Below the pieces are notes generated by a model. The model saw nothing but the letters and a program-made list of their open reading frames with translations, was not told where the DNA came from and ran no database searches. Below are positions 15,760-21,414 of a stretch of 21,728 nucleotides of DNA, piece by piece. The translations under genes and the position numbers were made by a program. Origin of the DNA: a virus; the IMG/VR virus record IMGVR_UViG_3300045135_003211, positions 1 through 21,728 of that record; one strand, written 5' to 3'. Positions within the stretch are counted from its first letter, which is position 1. Every line of letters starts with the position of its first letter.

Positions 15760-16345
15760 AACAAGGGCTGTGACGGATGTGACGGGTTCCCCCTATATAG
15801 GCGTCACGCGCGCACATGCGCGCACGTGTAACAGTGATAGTGAACTATCCGCTGCATCCGTCACACCCTCTGCACAAGCCAAATCAGTCCTCGCCCTTGA
15901 CCTCGGAACCACCACTGGATGGGCGCTGCGCGGCTTTGATGGACTGATCACAAGCGGCACGGCCAGCTTCAAGCCTGGGCGCTATGACGGCGGCGGCATG
16001 CGTTACCTGCGGTTCACGAATTGGCTCTCAGAGATCGACCGCCTGTCTGGTCCAATCGAGTCAATTTATTTCGAAGAAGTACGCCGTCATCTCGGCACCG
16101 ACGCAGCGCATGTCTATGGCGGTCTCATGGCCACGCTGACCGCATGGGCGGAACTGCGTGGCGTGCCCTATCAGGGCGTGCCGGTTGGCACCATCAAGCG
16201 TCATGCCACGGGCCACGGAAACGCGCCCAAGAAGGCCATGACCGCAGCGGCACGAGCCCGTGGCTATAGCCCGGCAGACGACAACGAGGCCGACGCGATT
16301 GCCATCCTTCACTGGGCTTTGGAAACCCAAGGAGGCGTTGCATGA
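15749..16345 (+). CDS. RuvC-like Holliday-junction resolvase with a ~45-aa N-terminal extension
   Basis: The 198-aa frame starts at the ATG at 15749, preceded by AGGAGA, and overlaps the primase gene by 11 nt. The RNase H-fold core begins at SVLALDLGTTTGWAL (Asp51). It continues with IYFEEVRRH (Glu109/Glu110), GTIKRHATGHGNAPKKAM, and DDNEADAIAI (Asp177/178, Glu180, Asp182), the acidic set of RuvC-type resolvases. Such phage enzymes cut branched DNA before packaging. The first ~45 residues are low-complexity and are encoded by a stretch full of inverted repeats (15769-15865). They may not be part of the folded enzyme. No alternative ATG lies between, although an in-frame GTG exists at 15770. 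The gene ends with a 4-bp overlap into the next gene. Confidence 0.88.
   Translation: MTNKTRAVTDVTGSPYIGVTRAHARTCNSDSELSAASVTPSAQAKSVLALDLGTTTGWALRGFDGLITSGTASFKPGRYDGGGMRYLRFTNWLSEIDRLSGPIESIYFEEVRRHLGTDAAHVYGGLMATLTAWAELRGVPYQGVPVGTIKRHATGHGNAPKKAMTAAARARGYSPADDNEADAIAILHWALETQGGVA
15769..15865. repeat. Nested inverted repeats and TGTGACGG direct repeats at the primase/ruvC junction
   Basis: TGTGACGGA (15769-15777) and TGTGACGGG (15778-15786) are tandem 9-bp repeats. TGTGACGGATG (15769-15779) is the exact reverse complement of CATCCGTCACA (15855-15865). Inside this pair lie GCGCGCA/TGCGCGC (15808-15814, 15817-15823) and GATAGT/ACTATC (15836-15841, 15844-15849). Such a cluster directly after a primase-helicase gene is a candidate replication origin or operator. 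Confidence 0.6.
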
Positions 16346-16596
16346 GTGCCGATCTTCTCGATAAAGCGGCAGCGGTCCTTGAAGAGCGAGGTCAAGCCTA
16401 CGGTGCAGCTGATGCGGCCTTTGAGGCCATTGCTGCGCGTTGGACGCTCACGCTCGGACGTCCCGTGTCGGCAGCGCAGGTTGTCCTTTGCATGATCGAT
16501 CTGAAGCTGGTTCGGCTGGCCCATGACCAAGGCCACGAGGACAGCCTCATCGATGTGATCGGTTACGCGGCCCTCTTCCCGGAGGTGTGCCGATGA
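16342..16596 (+). CDS. DUF6378-like phage protein (84 aa)
   Basis: It starts at the ATG at 16342, overlapping the resolvase stop by 4 bp. The sequence LLDKAAAVLEERGQAYGAAD, followed by LCMIDLKLVRLAHDQGHEDS and DVIGYAAL, matches the pattern I associate with DUF6378, a small helical phage family. The H-x-x-G-HEDS...D-x-x-GYA arrangement recalls all-alpha NTP pyrophosphatase-like folds, but I would not assign that activity. It is the fifth gene of the replication operon, and its stop overlaps the next start by 4 bp. Confidence 0.8.
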   Translation: MSADLLDKAAAVLEERGQAYGAADAAFEAIAARWTLTLGRPVSAAQVVLCMIDLKLVRLAHDQGHEDSLIDVIGYAALFPEVCR

Positions 16597-16793
16597 AATC
16601 CATGCGCTGGCATCCCCCTGGCTATGGCGGCGATCGTCGCGGCCCCGACCAAGTCAAGCGCGACGGTTGGCGCGAGACGGGGCTGCTCGCGGTCAGCGTC
16701 AATGATGACCGGCTGACCTGGCCCGAGCGTGAACTCGTTCGTCAGCTTGGGGAAAAGCTTTATGGCAAGAGGAACGAGGAGACGTCCCGATGA
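16593..16793 (+). CDS. Small phage protein of unknown function (66 aa)
   Basis: The ATG at 16593 overlaps the previous stop (ATGA), and the gene's own stop overlaps the next start in the same way. The protein begins MKSMRWHPPGYGGDRRGPDQ and has a helical C-terminal half (LTWPERELVRQLGEKLYGKR). It is basic and soluble-looking. I do not recognise a family. Its reality rests on the tight 4-bp overlaps at both ends. Confidence 0.75.
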   Translation: MKSMRWHPPGYGGDRRGPDQVKRDGWRETGLLAVSVNDDRLTWPERELVRQLGEKLYGKRNEETSR

Positions 16794-17230
16794 GCGCCTG
16801 GACACCAAAGCTGGTCGAGGCACGCCTCTCGGAAGCGGCCTTCGTCCTCAAGCGCCTGCCCGAGCCTCGGCTGTCAGGGTATTTCAGCACCTGGCCGGAA
16901 GTGGTGCAGAGCTTCGCCGATAAGGTTGGCCAGGAACCGAAACCCATGCGCGTGCTGCCATCGCCTGCCGCCATCAGCCGGATGGAGGAGACGCTGACCT
17001 GGACCGCAGGGCTGGAGCCCATCGATGGCCAGATCGTATGGCTGCGTGCTTACGGCTATCGCTGGCGCGAGGTGTGCAGGGCGGTGGGGCTGCAGCGGTC
17101 TTCGGCGCATCACCACTGGGTCTTTGGCCTCTGCTTTATTGCGCACAAACTGAACCGCCGGCACGTCAGCCAGTACCTGTCGATGCAGCAGGTGATCGAC
17201 CTCGCGCGTGCCGATGATCCGGCGCTCTGA
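16790..17230 (+). CDS. DUF6362-like phage protein with helix-turn-helix (146 aa)
   Basis: It starts at the ATG at 16790, overlapping the preceding stop by 4 bp. The sequence TPKLVEARLSEAAFVLKRLP, then GYFSTWPEVVQSFADKVGQEP, then SPAAISRMEETLTW resembles DUF6362, a family typical of alphaproteobacterial prophages. Residues about 80-115 (WLRAYGYRWREVCRAVGLQR, then SSAHHHWVFGLCFIAHKLN) look like a sigma-factor-type helix-turn-helix, so it probably binds DNA. A role as a late-gene regulator or packaging-linked factor is inference. It is the last gene of the replication operon; the right copy of the 28-bp repeat starts 31 bp beyond its stop. Confidence 0.85.
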   Translation: MSAWTPKLVEARLSEAAFVLKRLPEPRLSGYFSTWPEVVQSFADKVGQEPKPMRVLPSPAAISRMEETLTWTAGLEPIDGQIVWLRAYGYRWREVCRAVGLQRSSAHHHWVFGLCFIAHKLNRRHVSQYLSMQQVIDLARADDPAL

Positions 17231-17260
17231 AAAAAATCGCGTCGATGAAAAAAAGTTCCA

Positions 17261-17288
17261 GACACTTTTGCCGTCTCGTCGGTATGTG
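17261..17288 (+). repeat. Right copy of the 28-bp imperfect direct repeat
   Basis: It matches 12298-12325 at 22 of 28 positions, with the identical core GTCTCGTCGGTA at 17273-17284. It lies inside a small frame at 17245-17316 that could encode a 23-aa peptide (MKKSSRHFCRLVGMW...). Both copies can be read as RHF-x-x-LVG in one frame, so a shared peptide remnant is an alternative to a DNA-site explanation. Confidence 0.75.
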
Positions 17289-17523
17289 GGTGGTAAGTCG
17301 AGAGGTGCGCGCGTGAAGGCGGGCGGTTTGAAACAGGGAAAATGGTGACCGATTTTCCGAAAAAACTGTCTCCGCTCGAAATGCTGCGCCGCGTAAGTCA
17401 TTGAAATTGAACGGGTCCCTCCTGTTCGTGACTGTATTCGGGGGGGCGAGGCCCGAGGGTTTCCCAGTGACACCTGCAAAAATACCCGTTTCGTTTCGCT
17501 TTGAGGCGAACCCCAACAAACAA

Positions 17524-17575
17524 AGGCCTGACGGCCTGACACAACCCGCCTGAACCGAAACGGGGGTCTGACCCC
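17524..17575 (+). promoter_or_regulatory. Paired hairpins upstream of the methylase gene
   Basis: AGGCC (17524-17528) pairs with GGCCT (17533-17537), and GGGGTC (17563-17568) pairs with GACCCC (17570-17575). They lie 34-85 bp before the methylase ATG. The second is better read as a DNA palindrome (one-base centre), perhaps a methylase autoregulatory site. The first could fold in RNA. Confidence 0.4.
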
Positions 17576-17608
17576 ATTTCGCTTTCAAGCATCTCCAAGG
17601 ACATTCCC

Positions 17609-18865
17609 ATGGACGTCGTCGACCTGCCGCTCGAGCAAATCATTCCCTATGCGCGCAACCCGCGGCGCAACGAGCAGGCGATTGCAACGGTCGCAGCCTC
17701 GATCCAAGAATTCGGCTGGCGGCAGCCCATCGTCGTGGACGAGGCGATGGTGGTTCTCGCTGGGCACACGCGGCTGGAAGCGGCCCGCAAGCTCGGCTTC
17801 AAGACTGCGCCGGTGCATGTCGCCAAGGGGCTGACGGTCAGCCAAGCACGCGCCTTCCGGATCATGGACAACCGCTCTAGCGAGAATGCCGAGTGGGACA
17901 AGGACCTCTTGAATCTCGAACTGGCCGATTTGCTCGAGGCGGATTTTGACCTCGGGCTGACCGGCTTTACCGATGACGAGTTGAACGCGCTGATGTCGAG
18001 CCTCGAGGAAGGCACCGGCCCGCAGGAGGGTGAGGACGATGTTCCGGAAACCCCTGAGGACCCGATCAGCCGCCCGGGCGATCTCTGGATGCTCGGTAAC
18101 CACCGGCTGCTCTGCGGCGACAGCACGGTCGTGACCGACTACGAGAAGGTCCTTGGGGGTGTAAAAGCGGATCTCTGTTTTTGCGACCCTCCCTATAACG
18201 TGGATTATGCCGGGGGTGTTGGGGCCGAAAAAGCCGGTAAGGGCCGTCGGATTAAGAACGACGCTTTGGGCGACGCATTCGGCCAGTTCCTCTACGACGC
18301 ATGCGTGCTGATCAACACCTACACGGATGGCGCGGTCTATATTTGCATGTCGTCCAGCGAGCTGCAGACGCTGCAGGCAGCATTCAAGTCCGCAGGCGGT
18401 CATTGGTCGACCTTCATCATCTGGGCGAAGGACCGCTTCACCCTCGGCCGCGCCGATTATCAGCGCCAGTACGAGCCGATCCTCTATGGCTGGCCTGAGG
18501 GCGTAAAGCGCCACTGGTGTGGCGATCGGGACCAGGGCGATGTGTGGAACATCCAGCGGCCATCAAAGAATGACCTGCACCCCACCATGAAGCCGGTGGC
18601 GCTGGTCGAACGCGCTATCCGGAACTCGAGCCGAAAAGGCGATCTGGTGTTTGACCCGTTCGGCGGAAGTGGCACGACGCTGATCGCTGCTGAAAAGACG
18701 GGGCGCCACGCATCGCTGATCGAACTCGATCCGAAATACGTCGATGTCATCATCCGTCGTTGGCAAGAGTTCACCGGTCACGAGGCGCAGTTGTCGGAAA
18801 CGGGGCAAAGCTTCAAAGACGTCGAACGGAAACGGGAGGCGGGACATGCAGCAATCGCTGTTTGA
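17609..18865 (+). CDS. ParB-N-like/DNA (adenine N6?) methyltransferase fusion
   Basis: A 418-aa protein starting at the ATG at 17609 after an AAGGA site. Residues 1-95 are a ParB/Sulfiredoxin-like domain (LPLEQIIPYARNPRRNEQ, then VVLAGHTRLEAARKLGF with the GHTR box). The methyltransferase domain follows, with catalytic DPPY at 193-196 and the AdoMet-binding DPFGGSGTT at 349-357, followed by LIELDPKYVDVIIRRW. This order (motif IV before motif I) is the permuted beta-class arrangement, and DPPY favours adenine-N6. Phage enzymes of this kind typically act as orphan methylases that guard phage DNA or mark it for regulation. Its last 20 nt overlap the nuclease gene, so the two products may work together. 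Confidence 0.93.
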   Translation: MDVVDLPLEQIIPYARNPRRNEQAIATVAASIQEFGWRQPIVVDEAMVVLAGHTRLEAARKLGFKTAPVHVAKGLTVSQARAFRIMDNRSSENAEWDKDLLNLELADLLEADFDLGLTGFTDDELNALMSSLEEGTGPQEGEDDVPETPEDPISRPGDLWMLGNHRLLCGDSTVVTDYEKVLGGVKADLCFCDPPYNVDYAGGVGAEKAGKGRRIKNDALGDAFGQFLYDACVLINTYTDGAVYICMSSSELQTLQAAFKSAGGHWSTFIIWAKDRFTLGRADYQRQYEPILYGWPEGVKRHWCGDRDQGDVWNIQRPSKNDLHPTMKPVALVERAIRNSSRKGDLVFDPFGGSGTTLIAAEKTGRHASLIELDPKYVDVIIRRWQEFTGHEAQLSETGQSFKDVERKREAGHAAIAV

Positions 18866-19370
18866 ACATCTGGGATTTGATTTGCCCGACAGCGAGTTTG
18901 ACAGGCCAGACGTCGAATGCAGTGACGATCTGGAGGTTGGTAAAGCCGCGGAACACTTGGTGTGCGCCGACCTCATCATGAGCGGTTATCGCGCGTTTCT
19001 AAGCGATCAAGGGCTGCCGTACGATATCTTGGTGGATGTCGATGGGGCGCTTCTTCGCGTTCAGGTCAAATCAACCCGGAAGCCGAAAAACCATGATCCC
19101 AAGACAAGGGTCACGCCCGGGTATTTGTTCCAACTTCGACGCGCCGGTAAAGGTGGACGGCGTCGGTATCCAGATAATGCGTTCGACCTTTACGCCTTGG
19201 TCGCGCTCGATAGGCAGGCAATCGCCTATCTACCGGCCATTGATTGCTCCAATCAAACCATTGCCCTGCGCGTACCAGGTGAACGTTATCTCCAAAATGG
19301 CAGTATGAACCGGGAGTTTCAGGAAGCGAGTTTTCGGCATGCCCTGAGCCGCTTGGGGTTTGAGCCATGA
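18846..19370 (+). CDS. PD-(D/E)XK nuclease, group I intron endonuclease-like (174 aa)
   Basis: The start at 18846 is supported by GGAGG at 18835-18839; it lies inside the last codons of the methylase gene. The fold signature is GKAAEHLVCADLIMSGY (Glu36), LPYDILVDVDG (Asp60) and LLRVQVKSTRKP (Gln73-x-Lys75), the pattern of the PDDEXK_5-type endonuclease family. The first ~30 residues (MQQSLFEHLGFDLPDSEF) form an acidic extension. The C-terminal half has FDLYALVALDRQAIAYLPA, common to this family. Sitting directly behind a methylase makes a restriction-modification-like pair possible. Many such nucleases in phages are not restriction enzymes, so this stays open. It ends with a 4-bp overlap into the next gene. 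Confidence 0.85.
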   Translation: MQQSLFEHLGFDLPDSEFDRPDVECSDDLEVGKAAEHLVCADLIMSGYRAFLSDQGLPYDILVDVDGALLRVQVKSTRKPKNHDPKTRVTPGYLFQLRRAGKGGRRRYPDNAFDLYALVALDRQAIAYLPAIDCSNQTIALRVPGERYLQNGSMNREFQEASFRHALSRLGFEP

Positions 19371-19633
19371 AACAGTCACGCCTCATGTCTCTGGTCGAGG
19401 CGGTGACGAATGTCGCGGTCGGCTACGGCCTCGCGGTGGTCACGCAGATCATAGTGTTCCCGTGGTTCGGTCTCGAGGCCGAGCTCGGCGAACATATGGC
19501 GATCGGCATGGCCTTCGTCGGTGTCTCGCTCATCCGAAGTTACCTGCTGCGTCGCATGTTCGAGCGGATCACGGTCGCCACTCGCTCTGGCGGCCATGGC
19601 GAACATGTAGAACCTGAACAGATCCGTCGATGA
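19367..19633 (+). CDS. Small membrane protein, DUF7220-like (88 aa)
   Basis: It starts at the ATG at 19367, overlapping the nuclease stop by 4 bp. Two hydrophobic segments are visible, about residues 10-32 (VEAVTNVAVGYGLAVVTQII) and 42-58 (EHMAIGMAFVGVSLIRSYLL), separated by a short FPWFGLEAELG loop and followed by basic RRMFER. The pattern matches a two-span inner-membrane family common in alphaproteobacterial phages and known to me as DUF7220; the role is unknown. The last ~21 codons overlap, on the opposite strand, the 3' end of the ParE toxin gene, and that tail is polar and unlike the core. Confidence 0.8.
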   Translation: MKQSRLMSLVEAVTNVAVGYGLAVVTQIIVFPWFGLEAELGEHMAIGMAFVGVSLIRSYLLRRMFERITVATRSGGHGEHVEPEQIRR

Positions 19634-19880
19634 CGGCGTAGTAGACGCGCCAGCGCGTCGCCTTGCCGTAGAGCGCTCGGCGGATCGGTAGGTCGAGTTC
19701 ACGCGATTCCGGGGCAATGGGATGCGCATCCGGCATTGTGCCGAGGGCGAGAATTGTGTCGCGGATGCCCGCCAACCATTCATCTGCAGCCCTTGGGTTG
19801 CGATCGCGCAGGTAGTTCCATGACGCGTTTAGATCATCTGCCGCATTTGGCGTAATGATTACGGGCAGCGTGGAAGTCAT
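19569..19880 (-). CDS. ParE/RelE-superfamily toxin (103 aa)
   Basis: It begins MTSTLPVIITPNAADDLNAS and contains WNYLRDRNPRAADEWLAGIR, LPIRRALYGKATRWRVYYAV and a VLHVRHGRQSEW ending, the typical order of ParE-type toxins: two helices, then a beta-sheet with conserved Arg and a terminal HxR-x-x-x-W. The start at 19880 overlaps the antitoxin stop by 4 bp, the usual coupling. ParE members poison DNA gyrase while RelE members cleave mRNA; the sequence favours ParE, but the target is not proven. Its 3' end overlaps the convergent membrane-protein gene by 65 bp. Confidence 0.9.
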   Translation of the reverse strand: MTSTLPVIITPNAADDLNASWNYLRDRNPRAADEWLAGIRDTILALGTMPDAHPIAPESRELDLPIRRALYGKATRWRVYYAVIDGSVQVLHVRHGRQSEWRP

Positions 19881-20152
19881 TTGGTCCGCGCGAGGCCATC
19901 GAAGAAGGTGTTAGCATCGGTGCCCTCACCAGCACGAGCCTGCATCAGACCCTTGCGGATGCCCGCGACGGTTTCGGCATAATCGAGTTGGTCCTGCATA
20001 TCCTGCCACGCGGCTGCATCCATCACGACGACTGAGGGTTTACCATTTACGGTAAGAATCTGCGGTCGACCGGTTTCCTTGATCTGGGCGATAAGGCGAG
20101 CGGAGTCGCGTTTGAACTGCGTGAGAGGGCTGATGTCCTCAGTGATGTTCAT
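19877..20152 (-). CDS. Phd/YefM-type antitoxin (91 aa)
   Basis: The start at 20152 (MNITEDISPLTQFKRDSARL) is chosen because AGGAG lies 6 nt upstream. A longer reading from 20230 is open but includes the repeats of the presumed operator. The N-terminal domain (LIAQIKETGRPQILTVNGKP, then SVVVMDAAAWQDM) is the Phd/YefM DNA-binding fold. The C-terminal tail (VAGIRKGLMQARAGEG...FFDGLARTK) would wrap the toxin. It should neutralise the downstream toxin and repress the shared promoter. Confidence 0.92.
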   Translation of the reverse strand: MNITEDISPLTQFKRDSARLIAQIKETGRPQILTVNGKPSVVVMDAAAWQDMQDQLDYAETVAGIRKGLMQARAGEGTDANTFFDGLARTK

Positions 20153-20179
20153 GATGAGCTCCTGCAAAGCATCTAATTC

Positions 20180-20199
20180 AGTGCGAATATAGTGCGAAT
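20180..20199 (-). promoter_or_regulatory. Presumed toxin-antitoxin operator: two AGTGCGAAT repeats
   Basis: AGTGCGAAT occurs at 20180-20188 and again at 20191-20199, an 11-bp period that is about one helical turn. It lies 28-47 bp upstream of the antitoxin start. Phd/YefM proteins autoregulate through repeated sites at this position, so this is a reasonable operator candidate. Confidence 0.55.
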
Positions 20200-20265
20200 T
20201 TCGATGCGCGTCGAGAGGTGCCTCGCTCACTCTAGCGCGTAAATCCGAGTGGCGGGTGGGTGAGT

Positions 20266-20484
20266 TTAGATCAAGCCGAGGCCTTTCAGGCAGCTTGCTG
20301 TGTCCATCAGCTGATGGGTTGGGACCTCGACCGTGATGGTGAAGCTGTCGGCTGAGGTTTTGGCGTAAACGCCGCCATCATCCATCAAGGCCATCTCAAG
20401 TTCGTCGAGCACGGCGGTGATGCGGCTGCGGTCAAAATGCTTCGGCAGGTTTCGGATGGGGAAGCGAATGCTGGTGGTTTCCAT
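20266..20484 (-). CDS. Small phage protein of unknown function (72 aa)
   Basis: The start at 20484 (METTSIRFPIRNLPKHFDRS) is preferred over an upstream in-frame ATG at 20580 because a GGAG sits 8 nt before it, within the end of the preceding gene. The product looks like a small alpha-beta protein with alternating segments (FTITVEVPTHQLMDTASCL). No motif points to a function. It is the second gene of a minus-strand pair lying between the toxin-antitoxin genes and the terminase. Confidence 0.7.
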   Translation of the reverse strand: METTSIRFPIRNLPKHFDRSRITAVLDELEMALMDDGGVYAKTSADSFTITVEVPTHQLMDTASCLKGLGLI

Positions 20485-20489
20485 GGGGT

Positions 20490-20702
20490 TCACTCCGCGT
20501 GCTCGCCCTCCTTGAAGGCGCTGTCTGTGATGCGCTTCAGGAGTTCGGCGTAGTAGTCGAGGTTGCTGACATGGCCCCAATGGACCGCGTCGAGGTGGGT
20601 GTCGAAGTGCTCTGCGCTCAGCGCCTGCAGCCGCGCGAGCATCGTGTCGATCGCGGCCTTCTTGGCGATGAACGCGTCTTTGGCTGTTGGTCGGTAGCTC
20701 AT
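20490..20702 (-). CDS. Small phage protein of unknown function (70 aa)
   Basis: It begins MSYRPTAKDAFIAKKAAIDT and is predicted helical throughout (MLARLQALSAEHFDTHLDAV, then NLDYYAELLKRITDSAF). Its stop is 5 bp before the start of the next minus-strand gene, so the two form an operon. No family is recognised. It diverges from the terminase gene, with a 115-bp gap between that must hold both promoters. Confidence 0.7.
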   Translation of the reverse strand: MSYRPTAKDAFIAKKAAIDTMLARLQALSAEHFDTHLDAVHWGHVSNLDYYAELLKRITDSAFKEGEHAE

Positions 20703-20817
20703 CTCGAGGCGTCCTGAGTTGTGTTTTCTGCTGTCGTGAGCTTCGCTCTGGCGGCCGGGCTTATCCAGTGAATTCGGCGCAATTACATACGGTTAATCGC
20801 ACTCTCGAGGTCTGCGA
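20703..20817. promoter_or_regulatory. Divergent promoter region before the terminase genes
   Basis: This 115-bp gap separates the minus-strand small genes from the plus-strand terminase. It includes an AT-rich patch around 20770-20797 and a GAGG ribosome site at 20807-20810 for the terminase. I cannot identify convincing -35/-10 pairs. Confidence 0.4.
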
Positions 20818-21414
20818 ATGTCATCCGCCACCCAACCTATCGGCGTGATCTCACGGCTGCTCGACCTTTCGGAGCGGCGGGTTCAGCAGTTGAGCCGCGA
20901 GGGTGTGATCCCGAAGGCCGAACGCGGTCAGTACGACCTGATTGGATCGGTCCGCGGCTATGTCCGCTACCTGCGCGATCAGGCGCTGAAGGCGCAGGCG
21001 GGTGCGCCAGACTATGCCGCTGAACGCGCACGTTTTATCCGAGCGCGGGCCGACCTTGCCGAGATGGAAGCGGAGGAAAAGCGCCGCTCGCTGATCGCCG
21101 CCGAGCAGATCGAGGTGGCCTGGATCGCCGTGCTCGCGCTCTTGCGCACCCGTCTGCTGGCGCTCCCTGACCGGCTGGCACCACAAGCCTTTGAACAATC
21201 AACCGTCGGAGACACTCGGAACCTGATCCGAACTGCGATCCGCGAGGTGCTCGATGATCTCGCGCAGCCAGACATTGAACTTGAAGCCGACATTGACCTT
21301 GAGAGGGTCAGCGATCCTGAAGCGGACGGTGGCAAAGGCGCTGGCGGTGCTGAAGCCGCCGCCGGATTTGACGATCAGCGATTGGGCGGATCAGAACCGC
21401 CGGCTGAGCTCTGA
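20818..21414 (+). CDS. Phage terminase small subunit (Nu1-like)
   Basis: A 198-aa protein with a good ribosome site at 20807. Residues about 8-50 form a winged helix-turn-helix (ISRLLDLSERRVQQLSREGV, then IPKAERGQYDL and GSVRGYVRYLRD) like the Nu1 DNA-packaging subunit of lambda-type terminases, which binds the packaging site. A long charged helical segment follows (YAAERARFIRARADLAEMEAEE), ending in a hydrophobic multimerisation part (VAWIAVLALLRTRLLALPDRL). The last ~20 codons overlap, in another frame, the conserved start of the large subunit, and the C-terminal residues are Gly/Ala-rich and may be unconserved. Confidence 0.9.
   Translation: MSSATQPIGVISRLLDLSERRVQQLSREGVIPKAERGQYDLIGSVRGYVRYLRDQALKAQAGAPDYAAERARFIRARADLAEMEAEEKRRSLIAAEQIEVAWIAVLALLRTRLLALPDRLAPQAFEQSTVGDTRNLIRTAIREVLDDLAQPDIELEADIDLERVSDPEADGGKGAGGAEAAAGFDDQRLGGSEPPAEL

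Larger units (their letters stand above)
17231..17608. other. Non-coding gap between the replication operon and the methylase
   Basis: These 378 bp hold the right 28-bp repeat copy, a possible 23-aa frame at 17245-17316, a possible 20-aa frame starting at 17342, a G-rich tract around 17441, and two perfect hairpins: AGGCC/GGCCT (17524-17537, loop TGAC) and GGGGTC/GACCCC (17563-17575). A promoter for the methylase operon is expected here, but I cannot place one. Neither small frame has a convincing ribosome site. Confidence 0.6.

Noticed and set aside
17585-18514. Minus-strand frame of 309 codons
   Set aside because: It lies antisense to the methylase, whose DPPY and FGGSG motifs are clear.
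18744-18845. Upstream in-frame start extending the nuclease to 208 aa
   Set aside because: It would lie deep in the methylase gene, including codons for motif regions, and lacks a ribosome site. The ATG at 18846 has GGAGG at the right distance.
20153-20230. Longer antitoxin start at 20230
   Set aside because: It would translate through the AGTGCGAAT operator repeats. The ATG at 20152 has an AGGAG site.
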